The translations under genes and the position numbers were made by a program. From assembly GCA_034005525.1 (NCBI GenBank), contig JAVEUP010000014.1, positions 1 to 64,000 on the forward strand: a stretch of 64,000 nucleotides of DNA. Direction: 5' to 3'. Positions 34,553 to 44,583 of the stretch are shown here, one piece after another (the stretch's first letter is position 1; each line of letters begins with the position of its first letter). The notes beneath the pieces are model-generated. The model saw only the letters and a list, made by a program, of their open reading frames with translations, was not told where the DNA came from and made no database searches. The stretch is from PWXP01 sp034005525. Lineage in GTDB: Bacteria; Planctomycetota; Planctomycetia; Pirellulales; Thermoguttaceae.

Positions 34553-35959
34553 ATGAGCACTGCGGAGATTACGGACTCGCCATGTCGTGTGGCGGATGAG
34601 GAGCCTCCGGGTACGGCCGCGGCTTCCTTCACCCGCCTTCAATCCTCCAACGCTTTCCCTCCTCACGATCGTCAGCCGTCGGCGGCCCTCGAAGAGCCGG
34701 CCACTCCATGGGCGGCCGCTCTTGCGGCATCGCCGGGCGAGAGCGACGCTCCCGTCTTCGCGGCCTTCGCCGGCAGTCTCTCAGGCGGTCTGGCCGAGTT
34801 GCCGCGACGATTGGGGCCGCTGCCCCGGGCCCGAAGCAGCCCCGGCACGCGGGCTTTCCGTCGGCAGTTCTACGCCGGAGTGTCCGACGCACAATGGAAC
34901 GACTGGCGGTGGCAGATTGCGCACCGCATCCGGACCCGGGCTGAATTGGAGCACATTCTGGCCCTTTCGCCCGACGAGCAGGAGGCGATCGAACGGGGCG
35001 GCGCCATGCTGCCGTTCGGGGTGACGCCCTACTATATGAGCCTCGTCTCGCGGAACGATCCACTCGAGCCGCTCCGCCGGTCGGTCATTCCCAGCAGCCT
35101 GGAGCTGGTCCGCGTGCCGGGCGAGGCCGACGATCCGCTCGGCGAGGACGCCCACACGCCGGTGCCCGGCCTGGTACACCGCTACCCGGACCGCGTGCTG
35201 CTGCTGGCCACCGACTTCTGTTCGACGTATTGCCGGTACTGTACCCGTTCGCGGGTGGTGGGGCACGGCGAAATGCCGCCTCGCGAGGGCCGGCTCGAGA
35301 AGGCCCTGGAGTACATCCGCTGCACGCCGGCCGTTCGCGACGTGCTCGTCTCCGGCGGCGACCCGCTGGCCATGAGCGACGAACGGCTCGAATGGATTCT
35401 CGCCCGGCTGCGGGCGATTCCCCACGTCGAATTCGTGCGGCTGGGCACCAAGGTGCCGGCCGTGCTGCCGCAACGGGTCACGCCCCAGCTCTGCCGCATG
35501 CTCAGGAAGTACCATCCCCTGTGGATGAGCCTCCACTTCACCCACCCCAGCGAGTGCACCCCGGAAACATTCGCCGCCTGCACCCGGCTGGCCGACGCAG
35601 GCATTCCGCTGGGCTCGCAAACGGTGCTGCTTCGCGATGTGAACGACAACGTGCCGACGATGCGGGAATTGGTGCATCAACTTCTGCTGATGCGAGTCCG
35701 GCCGTATTATCTGTACCAGTGCGACCCGATTTCCGGCTCGTCGCACTTCCGGACATCGGTAGCCAAGGGGCTGGAGGTTATCGCGGGCCTCCGCGGGCAT
35801 ACCAGCGGCTATGCCGTCCCCACGTTCGTCATCGACGCCCCCGGCGGCGGCGGCAAGATTCCCTTGCAGCCTGATTCCGTGGTCGGCCGCGAGGGCGATT
35901 TCCTGCTACTCCGAAACTACGAAGGCAAGGTATACCGTTATCCGGACCCCGTTGAGTGA
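34553..35959 (+). CDS. KamA-family radical SAM aminomutase
   Basis: Predicted 468-residue enzyme; ATG at 34553. The radical SAM cluster motif is CSTYCRYC (Cys 223, 227, 230), followed by RSRVVGH and the SAM-binding VSGGDPL. The PLP-binding Lys is in APGGGGKIPL (about Lys435). These features define the lysine 2,3-aminomutase family, which moves an amino group from C2 to C3 (lysine, glutamate or glutamine as substrates). The N-terminal 100 or so residues are Pro/Ala-rich and not conserved. The next gene starts 8 bp downstream. Substrate choice cannot be read from sequence; the context of two ATP-grasp ligases and an acetyltransferase/deacetylase suggests the beta-amino acid is built into a small conjugate. 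Confidence 0.9.
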   Translation: MSTAEITDSPCRVADEEPPGTAAASFTRLQSSNAFPPHDRQPSAALEEPATPWAAALAASPGESDAPVFAAFAGSLSGGLAELPRRLGPLPRARSSPGTRAFRRQFYAGVSDAQWNDWRWQIAHRIRTRAELEHILALSPDEQEAIERGGAMLPFGVTPYYMSLVSRNDPLEPLRRSVIPSSLELVRVPGEADDPLGEDAHTPVPGLVHRYPDRVLLLATDFCSTYCRYCTRSRVVGHGEMPPREGRLEKALEYIRCTPAVRDVLVSGGDPLAMSDERLEWILARLRAIPHVEFVRLGTKVPAVLPQRVTPQLCRMLRKYHPLWMSLHFTHPSECTPETFAACTRLADAGIPLGSQTVLLRDVNDNVPTMRELVHQLLLMRVRPYYLYQCDPISGSSHFRTSVAKGLEVIAGLRGHTSGYAVPTFVIDAPGGGGKIPLQPDSVVGREGDFLLLRNYEGKVYRYPDPVE

Positions 35960-35966
35960 ACACATC

Positions 35967-36983
35967 ATGCACATCGGATTGACGTACGACCTGCGCAAGG
36001 AGTACTTGGCGGTGGGCTACTCGGAGGAGGAGACCGCCGAGTTCGACCGGCCCGACACCATCGACGCCATCGAGGGCACCCTGCAATCGCTCGGCCACGC
36101 GACCGACCGCATCGGCAACGCCTGGCGGCTGGTCGAGCGATTGGCCGCTGGCGACCGCTGGGACCTGGTCTTCAACATTGCCGAGGGCCTGCGCGGAAAT
36201 GCCCGCGAGGCACAGATTCCCGCCGTCCTCGACGTGTACGATATTCCTTACGCGTTTTCCGATCCTCTGGTGCTGGCCGTGGGCCTGGACAAGGGGCTCA
36301 GCAAGCTGGTGGTCCGCGAGGCAGGCGTGCCCACGCCCGACTTCGCGGTGGTTCGCAGTGCGGCAGACCTGGATGCGGTCGACCTGACGCTGCCGCTGTT
36401 TGCCAAGCCGCTGGCCGAGGGCACCGGGAAGGGAATCACTTCGGCATCGAAGATCGACCATCGCGAGGACTTGTGGCCCGTTTGCGAAGACCTGCTCCGC
36501 CGGTTTCCGCAGGGGGTGCTCCTGGAGTCGTTCCTGCCGGGCCGCGAGTTGACCGTCGGCCTGCTCGGGACGGGTAAGGCGGCCCGCGTGCTGGGAACCC
36601 TCGAAATCGTGCTGCGCGACGAGGCCGAGGCCGACGTCTACTCGTACGTGAACAAGGAGCGGTGCGAGGAACTGGTCGAGTACCGGCTCGTGCGGCCGGA
36701 AGGCGACCCCGAGGTCGCTCAAGCCGAAGCGATGGCCCTCAGGGCGTGGCGGGCGTTGGGCTGCCGCGACGGGGGCCGGATCGACCTGCGGTCCGACGCC
36801 CAAGGCCGGCCCAATTTCCTCGAGGTGAATCCGCTGGCCGGTCTGCACCCGGAGCATTCCGACCTGCCGATCCTTTGCACGGCAATAGGCATCCCGTACA
36901 TTGAACTGATCCGCGAGATCATCGAATCGGCGGCGGCGCGATTGAACGAAAGCGGCGCCGATCGGCGCATTCTACGGGTGTAG
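35967..36983 (+). CDS. ATP-grasp ligase, D-Ala-D-Ala-ligase-like (first)
   Basis: Predicted 338-residue protein; ATG at 35967, 8 bp after the KamA stop. N-terminal domain MHIGLTYDLRKEYLAVGYSE; ATP-grasp core with DLVFNIAEGLRGNAREAQ, FAKPLAEGTGKGI (phosphate loop), and the metal-binding end RIDLRSDAQGRPNFLEVNPL (ExN). The family joins a carboxylate to an amine via an acyl-phosphate. It differs from cell-wall Ddl in the early motifs and is next to a second, distinct ATP-grasp gene, so a specialised amide ligase is more likely than peptidoglycan synthesis. Confidence 0.85.
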   Translation: MHIGLTYDLRKEYLAVGYSEEETAEFDRPDTIDAIEGTLQSLGHATDRIGNAWRLVERLAAGDRWDLVFNIAEGLRGNAREAQIPAVLDVYDIPYAFSDPLVLAVGLDKGLSKLVVREAGVPTPDFAVVRSAADLDAVDLTLPLFAKPLAEGTGKGITSASKIDHREDLWPVCEDLLRRFPQGVLLESFLPGRELTVGLLGTGKAARVLGTLEIVLRDEAEADVYSYVNKERCEELVEYRLVRPEGDPEVAQAEAMALRAWRALGCRDGGRIDLRSDAQGRPNFLEVNPLAGLHPEHSDLPILCTAIGIPYIELIREIIESAAARLNESGADRRILRV

Positions 36984-37090
36984 CAGTGGGCGTGCAGTTG
37001 GAGTTGAACGCAGGGTAGCCGCCGACCAGTGCTCCGACGGGCAAGTCCGTCGGTGGCCCCTTATGCAATTCGAACCTGTATACATCAACG

Positions 37091-38296
37091 ATGCCGTCGC
37101 CCCGAGACCAACGCATGCAACTACTCATTCTTCACAACGCGATTGAAGAAAGCGCAACGGCGGCCGATCTGGACGTGCTTGTCCAGGTGGAGGCGGTTTC
37201 CGACGCGCTGCGGCTGGGCGGCGGCACGGTCGAGACACTGCCCGTCACGCTCAACCTGGAGGCATTGCGTGCGGCCGTTGCTTCTGTTCGGCCCGACGTT
37301 GCCTTCAACCTGGTCGAATCGCTGGCCGGCTGTGACCGCCTGGCGCCGCTGGCACCCGCGTTGCTCGAGGTACTAAATTGCCCATATACCGGCTCGCCGG
37401 CGGACGCCCTGTTTCTGCTTTGCGATAAGGTCCGCGCGAAGGAGCGGCTCTGCTGGGCGGGACTGCCCACGCCGGAGTGGTTCGTGCACGCGGGAATGTC
37501 CCGTTCGTCGGGTCTTCGGTTTCCAGATTCAGAGCCGTGTGGCGCGCGGGTGAACCCGGCTGCTGAGACAGCCGGAACCACCCACCCTACGGCTGCCGAT
37601 TCCCCGACGTCGCCACAGCAGTACATTATCAAGCCGATCCACGACCATGCTTCCTTCGGGATTCATGCTGATTCGATCATCTCGGTCGGCGACGAGGACG
37701 CTGTCCACGAGGCACTCGCCGAGCGGGAGGAGCGGCTCGGGCGGGTTTGCTTCGCCGAACGGTTCATCGACGGCAGGGAGTTCAACCTGTCGATCCTTGC
37801 GGGGCCCCGCGGTCCCGAAGTGCTGCCGGCCGCGGAAATCCTGTTTGTGGACTTTCCGGCCGGCGAACCCCGCATTGTCAACTACGAAGCCAAGTGGGAA
37901 CCTGAGTCGTTCGTCTATCGGAATACGCCGCGCCGGTTCGACTTCCCGGATTCGGATCGGGCGCTCCTTGTGGAACTGGCCGAGCTTACGGAGGCCTGCT
38001 GGCACCTGTTTGGGCTGCGCGGCTATGCGCGGGTGGACTTCCGCGTCGGTCTGGATGGGCGCCCGTGGATTCTGGAGATCAACGCGAATCCGTGCCTTTC
38101 GCCCGATGCCGGTTTTGCAGCCGCGGTCGATCGCGCCGGCTATTCGTTCCGCGACGCCGCGGATCGAATTGTCGCCGACGCTCTCGGCGAATACCGGCAC
38201 CTGCCCGCCGCGGTTCGAACCCGCCGCCCACCGCCTGCGCATTGGCCGCCCGATTTCGACAATATCGCCGGGCTTCGGCGCGCTGATGCCAGGTAA
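37091..38296 (+). CDS. ATP-grasp ligase, D-Ala-D-Ala-ligase-like (second), with repeat insertion
   Basis: Predicted 401-residue protein (an ATG at 37115, MQLLILHNAIEE, is an alternative start). Core features: DVAFNLVESLAGCDRLAPLA, PYTGSPADALFLLCDK, the strand YIIKPIHDHASFGI, EFNLSILAG and the metal-binding ILEINANPCLSPD. Compared with relatives it carries an extra segment of about 15-20 residues (around residue 153-168, ARVNPAAETAGTTHP) that is encoded by an inverted-repeat element at 37548-37590. The frame stays open, so the product may be functional with a surface loop. The 107-bp gap after the first ligase is the largest in the operon. Confidence 0.85.
   Translation: MPSPRDQRMQLLILHNAIEESATAADLDVLVQVEAVSDALRLGGGTVETLPVTLNLEALRAAVASVRPDVAFNLVESLAGCDRLAPLAPALLEVLNCPYTGSPADALFLLCDKVRAKERLCWAGLPTPEWFVHAGMSRSSGLRFPDSEPCGARVNPAAETAGTTHPTAADSPTSPQQYIIKPIHDHASFGIHADSIISVGDEDAVHEALAEREERLGRVCFAERFIDGREFNLSILAGPRGPEVLPAAEILFVDFPAGEPRIVNYEAKWEPESFVYRNTPRRFDFPDSDRALLVELAELTEACWHLFGLRGYARVDFRVGLDGRPWILEINANPCLSPDAGFAAAVDRAGYSFRDAADRIVADALGEYRHLPAAVRTRRPPPAHWPPDFDNIAGLRRADAR
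37548..37590. repeat. family D element inside a coding sequence
   Basis: GGGTGAACCCGGCTGCTGAG through CCGGAACCACCCACCCTAC is the family D palindrome, found otherwise only between genes (55890-55938, 58321-58366, 58725-58771). Here it lies in frame within the second ATP-grasp gene. Confidence 0.8.
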
Positions 38297-38315
38297 GTCA
38301 TTGAGGAGTCTATTC

Positions 38316-38672
38316 ATGCCGGTCGTCTGGAAAGCGGTCGTGCTGTTGACAGCATCCAACGTGTTCATGACCTTCGCGTGGTACGCGCACTTGAAGGATC
38401 TGAACCACAAGCCGTGGTTCATTGCGGCCGTGGCGAGCTGGACCATCGCATTCTTTGAGTATATGCTTCAGGTGCCGGCGAACCGGATCGGATACAGCAC
38501 GTTGGATCTGGCTCAATTGAAGATACTGCAGGAGGTAATCACGCTTTCGGTGTTCGTGCCGTTCGCCGTTTTGTACATGCGGCAGCCGGTTCGGCTCGAT
38601 TTTGTCTGGGCTGCGCTATGCCTGTGCGGCGCCGTGTTCTTCGTGTTCCGAAACCCGCCCGTCCCGCACTGA
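38316..38672 (+). CDS. DMT-superfamily DUF486 membrane protein
   Basis: Predicted 118-residue protein with four membrane helices (VVLLTASNVFMTFAWYAHL, WFIAAVASWTIAFFEYML, ITLSVFVPFAVLYM, FVWAALCLCGAVFFVF). The ATG at 38316 follows GAGGAG. DUF486 proteins resemble half-size drug/metabolite transporters. Sitting 20 bp after the second ligase and 21 bp before the GNAT-deacetylase gene, it is a candidate exporter or importer for the operon's product. Confidence 0.85.
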   Translation: MPVVWKAVVLLTASNVFMTFAWYAHLKDLNHKPWFIAAVASWTIAFFEYMLQVPANRIGYSTLDLAQLKILQEVITLSVFVPFAVLYMRQPVRLDFVWAALCLCGAVFFVFRNPPVPH

Positions 38673-38693
38673 CGACTGGAAGTGGCCTTACGC

Positions 38694-40424
<1,731 letters not shown>

Positions 40425-40428
40425 ATTC

Positions 40429-40528
40429 GACTCTTCTGTTTCCGGGTGCCGCCCGCGCCCTGCTGGAGTCCCGGCTTCAGCCGGCGCGGCGAAACCGCCT
40501 AAAGCGGGCACCTGGAAACGGAAGAGCC
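40429..40528. repeat. inverted-repeat element, family F copy 2
   Basis: Ends GACTCTTCTGTTTCC and GGAAACGGAAGAGCC; inner part GGCGCGGCGAAACCGCC. Same family as 29910-30016. It begins 5 bp after the deacetylase stop and fills much of the gap to the next toxin-antitoxin promoter. Confidence 0.8.
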
Positions 40529-40583
40529 GTCGAACCCAACTTGTCCGTGAGGGAGTCTTTCCGGATTTTCCGCTTCGCTGAAC

Positions 40584-40613
40584 TTGACAACGGATATACA
40601 ATCCTTGTATATT
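40584..40613 (+). promoter_or_regulatory. promoter with operator for the CopG/PIN pair
   Basis: TTGACA (40584-40589), 18-bp spacer, TATATT (40608-40613). A perfect inverted repeat ATATACAA-tcc-TTGTATAT (40594-40612) covers spacer and -10, the likely binding site of the ribbon-helix-helix antitoxin. Confidence 0.7.
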
Positions 40614-40635
40614 ACATAGGGAAGTGAGGTGCAAA

Positions 40636-40887
40636 ATGAGCACAACAACGGTCAACATAGCCTTCCAGGAGAGCCTACTCCGGGAGATCGACCAGGTTGC
40701 GCAATCGGAGTCGCGAAGCCGTTCCGAGCTTCTGCGAGAGGCTGCTCGTGCATATATCGAGCGCAAACGACGATGGGCCGACCTCTTCGCCGCCGGCCGG
40801 CAGATTGCCGAAGAGAAGCAGCTCCGGCCCGGCGACGTACAGAAAGAAATCCGGGCCTATCGCAAAAGCAAGGCTTCGCGGCGATGA
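40636..40887 (+). CDS. CopG-like ribbon-helix-helix antitoxin
   Basis: Predicted 83-residue protein; ATG at 40636 preceded by GAGGTG. The RHH domain is at the N-terminus (TVNIAFQESLLREIDQVAQS, SRSELLREAARAYIERK), the helical tail binds the toxin. It overlaps the PIN gene by 4 bp and lies about 20 bp after a palindromic promoter. Confidence 0.88.
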   Translation: MSTTTVNIAFQESLLREIDQVAQSESRSRSELLREAARAYIERKRRWADLFAAGRQIAEEKQLRPGDVQKEIRAYRKSKASRR

Positions 40888-41312
40888 ACACACCGCGGCT
40901 CGTTCTCGATTCCAACGTTGTTATCTCGGGCGTTCTGTTCGGCGGTCCACCGGCCCGCCTCTTGATGCATGCTCTGGAAGGTTCGATCCGGTGCTTCGTG
41001 TCGATGCCAATTTTGGACGAGATACGCGATGTCTTGCAGCGGCCGAAGTTCGGCCTGTTGCCCGAACAGGCATTCGGGCTAATTGAGGAGTTGCACGACC
41101 TTTGCCATATCGTTACGCCGCAAAGAAAAGTCCGAGTTATCACGGCCGACCCTGCCGACAATGCCATTCTGGAATGCGCAGTCTGTGCGCAAGCCGACCT
41201 GATCGTTTCAGGCGATTCCCATCTGCTCGACTTGCGCTGTTGGAACGGCATTCGGATTCTCGCTCCGGCCGACGCCGTGAAGGAGATCGAGGGCCGACCG
41301 TTGAGTTCCTGA
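40884..41312 (+). CDS. PIN-domain ribonuclease toxin
   Basis: Predicted 142-residue PIN_3-type protein. Acidic residues of the active site are seen in RLVLDSNVVISG (Asp9), SMPILDEIRDVL (Glu), and ADPADNAILECA / ADLIVSGDSHLL. Such toxins cut RNA. Unlike the two PIN loci at 27.5 and 33.1 kb, this one is intact. Confidence 0.88.
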   Translation: MNTPRLVLDSNVVISGVLFGGPPARLLMHALEGSIRCFVSMPILDEIRDVLQRPKFGLLPEQAFGLIEELHDLCHIVTPQRKVRVITADPADNAILECAVCAQADLIVSGDSHLLDLRCWNGIRILAPADAVKEIEGRPLSS

Positions 41313-41324
41313 TGTTATGGAGCA

Positions 41325-41894
41325 ATGAATGCTATGCCGAAGAGTCCTTCACATTCGGCCGAATTATGCCCCTGCACCTTTCGCCACAGCATCGTGCACG
41401 GCGATCGCGATCAGGTGCGCGCTATTGTCGAGTCGACCGGGTTCTTCAATCCGGAAGAGATCGAAATCGCGGTCGAACTCGTCGACGAGCGGCTTGCCAA
41501 GGGGGCGGCCAGCGGGTATGAGTTCGTCTTCGCCGACGTTGGCGGTGAAACGGCCGGCTATGCGTGCTTCGGGCGCGTTCCCCTAACGCAATCGAGCTTC
41601 GATCTGTATTGGGTGGCCGTGCGCGCAGGCCAACAGCGGGGTGGTTTGGGACGCGCGCTGGTCGAGGAAGTGGAACGGCTCGTTGCCGAAATGGGCGGCG
41701 GACGGGTTTACGCCGATACATCCGGGCGCGGGCAATACGCACCCACGCGCGCCTTCTACGCGGCCATGGGATACTCCCAGGCCGCCGTCCTGCCGGATTT
41801 TTTCGCGCCGGGCGACGATAAGGTCGTCTTCGCGAAGCCGGTCATTTCGTTGGCTTCGACTGGACGGCGTGGGGCGGGGCCTGACGGCGGTTGA
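41325..41894 (+). CDS. GNAT-family N-acetyltransferase
   Basis: Predicted 189-residue protein, 12 bp after the PIN gene. The acetyl-CoA site is VRAGQQRGGLGRALVEEVER; the C-terminal RAFYAAMGYSQAA is typical. The substrate is unknown. The last 53 bp (41842-41894) overlap the 3' end of the P-type ATPase gene on the opposite strand. Confidence 0.85.
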   Translation: MNAMPKSPSHSAELCPCTFRHSIVHGDRDQVRAIVESTGFFNPEEIEIAVELVDERLAKGAASGYEFVFADVGGETAGYACFGRVPLTQSSFDLYWVAVRAGQQRGGLGRALVEEVERLVAEMGGGRVYADTSGRGQYAPTRAFYAAMGYSQAAVLPDFFAPGDDKVVFAKPVISLASTGRRGAGPDGG

Positions 41895-44583
41895 ACCTCA
41901 TGACCCGCATCCAGCGTTCGGAATGAACGACCCCGAATGTGAGTACGCCAAGACCGGCGGTGGCCGCCAGGCCCAGCGGCGGGAGCGGTTGCAGCGTGAA
42001 GGCGCGGGCCAGAGCCGGAATATAGATTACGCCAAGCTGCAGGAGCAAGGTCAGGCAAGTCAACCCGACCAGTGCCAGGTTGCGGCCGAAGCGGAAAGGC
42101 CGCTCAGAGAGCGCCCGCAACCCCCAGGCCTGGCCGATCTGTGCAAAACCGATGGCGGCGAACAGGATGGTTTGCCACTGGCCTTCGCGCGGGCTGAAAC
42201 GGTGCCACGCGCCAGCCAGAAGCAGGGCGGCAAGGCAGATGAACACGCCCATCCAACCGACGTGCAGAAGGGTGGCGCGGTCGAGGACGGAAGCATCGGG
42301 CCTGCGCGGCGGGCGGGTCATAACGTCGCGTTCGGGGCGCTCGAGGCCCAGGCCAAGGCCCATCAGTCCGTCGGTCAGCAGGTTCAGCCAAAGCAGGTGC
42401 AAGGGGCGCAGCGCAATGCCTCCGATGCCCGCCAGCGGTGCGAGCAGCATGACCAGAACCTTGCCCAGGTTGCCGCCGAATGAAAACTTGATGAACCGCA
42501 CCAGGTTGTCGTAAATGGTGCGGCCCTCCTCGACCGCGGCGACGATGGTAGCGAAGTTGTCGTCCAGCAACACCATCTCCGACGCTTCCTTCGCCACGTC
42601 GGTGCCGCTGATGCCCATGGCCACTCCGATTTCGGCGCGGCGCAGGGCGGGCGAGTCGTTTACGCCGTCGCCCGTCATGGCGACAATATGGCCGCGCTGC
42701 TGCAGGGCCGTTACGATTCGCAGCTTGTCCTCAGGGGAAACACGCGCGTACACCGTGATCCGTTCGACCCTGTCCAACAACTGGGCGTCGGAAAGGGCCG
42801 CAAGTTCAACGCCGGTCAGCACGTCCGGTTCCCTGCCCTCGGGCGCGAGGTGCAGGTTGCGGGCGATGGCGGCGGCGGTCGCCGGGTGGTCGCCGGTAAT
42901 CATGGCCGTGCGAATGCCCGCCGCATGGCTCTTGGCAACGGCGGAACGTGCCGCGTCCCGCGGGGGATCCATCATGCCCGCAAGACCACAGAACACGAAC
43001 TCGCCCTCGACGTCGCCGGCAGTCGCGTGCGGTGAGGGTGCTGCGTCGAAACGCCGCATCGCGACGCCCAGTACACGAAGCCCATCGTTGGCCATCTGCT
43101 CGTTGCCGGCAAGGAACCGGCGGCGGGCACCGTCGGTGAGGGGCACAACCCGGCCGTTGTCGATCGCGTGCGTGGCCAATGCCAGCAGGCCGTCGGGCGA
43201 ACCCTTCGAGGCGGCAAAGACGGGCGCCGAGAACGCGGCGGGCAGCGCGCCGTCACTCGCGTCGCCACGGTGGAGGGTAGTCATGCGTTTGCGCCCGGAA
43301 TCGAACGCAAACTCCGCCAGGCGGGGCAGGACCGCCGCGAGCGATTCCGTGCGGATCCCGAATCGCTCGGCCGCGACCAGCAGGGCCGTCTCCGTCGGAT
43401 CGCCGATCGAACGCGGCGGCCCGCCCGGATGGTCGCGATCGAAGATCAGGTGCCCGTCGTTGCACAGCGCCGCCGCCAGCAGCAGCGGCGCTGTCTCGGA
43501 ATCAGCCTCCGGCGGCAGCGGCAGTGTGTCGGCCAGGGAAAGGTCATGGTGCAAAGTGTGCAGCCGCGTGACCGTCATCCGATTCTCCGTCAGGGTGCCC
43601 GTCTTGTCGGTGCAAATGACCGTGACGGCGCCCAGGGTTTCCACCGCAGGCAGTTTGCGGATGAGGGCGCGGCGGTGGAGCATGCGCCGGGCGCCGAACG
43701 CGAGTGTGGCGGTAATCACAGCAGGCAGCCCTTCGGGCACGACGGCCACGAGCAGACTGACGGCGGTCAGCAGCACCAGGGTGAAGGGTTCGCCGCGAAG
43801 CAGGCCCATCGCCAGCAAACCCGCGGCGGCGATCAACCCGGCGATGGAAAGGTGCTTGCCCACCTCGGCCATCTTGCGTTGCAGCGGGGTGCGGCCCGCC
43901 TCGATGCCCTGGATCATTCCGGCGATCTTGCCCAATTCCGTATGCATGCCGGTGCCGGTCACCACGCCCGAGCCCCGGCCATGCACGACCGCGGTGCCCA
44001 GGTAAGCCAAATTCGTGCGGTCGCCCAGCGGCAGTTGTTCACCGGCAAGGGCCTCGGTCTGTTTGCGGACGGCTTCCGATTCGCCGGTCAGGGCCGCCTC
44101 CATCACCCCGAGGTTGGCGCAATCGATCAGCCGCAGATCGGCGGGCACGATGTTGCCGGCCTCGACGAATACGATGTCGCCGGGGACCAGGTCGCGGGCG
44201 GGGAGCTCGTGCAACGCACCATCGCGGCGGACGCGAACGATCGGTGATGTCAATTGTTTCAGCGCCGCAATGGCCTTCTCCGCCCGGTATTCCTGGATGA
44301 AACCCAGCATGCCAAACAAGATCACAATGGCCAGGATGGCGATGCCTTCGGTCAAATCGCCGAGGAAGAAGGAGAGCCCCGCCGCGGCGAGAAGAATAAG
44401 AATGAGCGGCTCGACGAACTGGGCTAGGAGCATCTTCCACGCCGGGCGCGAGATGGTCTCGCGCAACTCATTCGGACCGTAGCGGTGGAGGCGGGTGGCG
44501 GCCTCGCCCGCAGTGAGGCCGCCGGTCGCGGCCTGCCGGTCCGCCAGGACTTCGCCGACGCGCTGGGTATGCGGAGCGGTCAT
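41842..44583 (-). CDS. P-type cation-transporting ATPase (Ca2+/Na+-like, P2A)
   Basis: Predicted 913-residue membrane pump; ATG at 44583 overlapping the CorA stop. Landmarks: N-terminal cation-ATPase domain (LTAGEAATRLHRYGPNEL), actuator motif ALTGESE, phosphorylation motif DKTGTLTENRMTVT, hinge GDGVNDSPAL, and ten helices with VPEGLPAVITATLAFGA (PEGL) and LLWLNLLTDGLMGL. These match the SERCA/PMR1-like group. The ion is not certain. It is translationally coupled to a CorA-type channel. Confidence 0.93.
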   Translation of the reverse strand: MTAPHTQRVGEVLADRQAATGGLTAGEAATRLHRYGPNELRETISRPAWKMLLAQFVEPLILILLAAAGLSFFLGDLTEGIAILAIVILFGMLGFIQEYRAEKAIAALKQLTSPIVRVRRDGALHELPARDLVPGDIVFVEAGNIVPADLRLIDCANLGVMEAALTGESEAVRKQTEALAGEQLPLGDRTNLAYLGTAVVHGRGSGVVTGTGMHTELGKIAGMIQGIEAGRTPLQRKMAEVGKHLSIAGLIAAAGLLAMGLLRGEPFTLVLLTAVSLLVAVVPEGLPAVITATLAFGARRMLHRRALIRKLPAVETLGAVTVICTDKTGTLTENRMTVTRLHTLHHDLSLADTLPLPPEADSETAPLLLAAALCNDGHLIFDRDHPGGPPRSIGDPTETALLVAAERFGIRTESLAAVLPRLAEFAFDSGRKRMTTLHRGDASDGALPAAFSAPVFAASKGSPDGLLALATHAIDNGRVVPLTDGARRRFLAGNEQMANDGLRVLGVAMRRFDAAPSPHATAGDVEGEFVFCGLAGMMDPPRDAARSAVAKSHAAGIRTAMITGDHPATAAAIARNLHLAPEGREPDVLTGVELAALSDAQLLDRVERITVYARVSPEDKLRIVTALQQRGHIVAMTGDGVNDSPALRRAEIGVAMGISGTDVAKEASEMVLLDDNFATIVAAVEEGRTIYDNLVRFIKFSFGGNLGKVLVMLLAPLAGIGGIALRPLHLLWLNLLTDGLMGLGLGLERPERDVMTRPPRRPDASVLDRATLLHVGWMGVFICLAALLLAGAWHRFSPREGQWQTILFAAIGFAQIGQAWGLRALSERPFRFGRNLALVGLTCLTLLLQLGVIYIPALARAFTLQPLPPLGLAATAGLGVLTFGVVHSERWMRVMRFNRRQAPPHAVQSKPTK

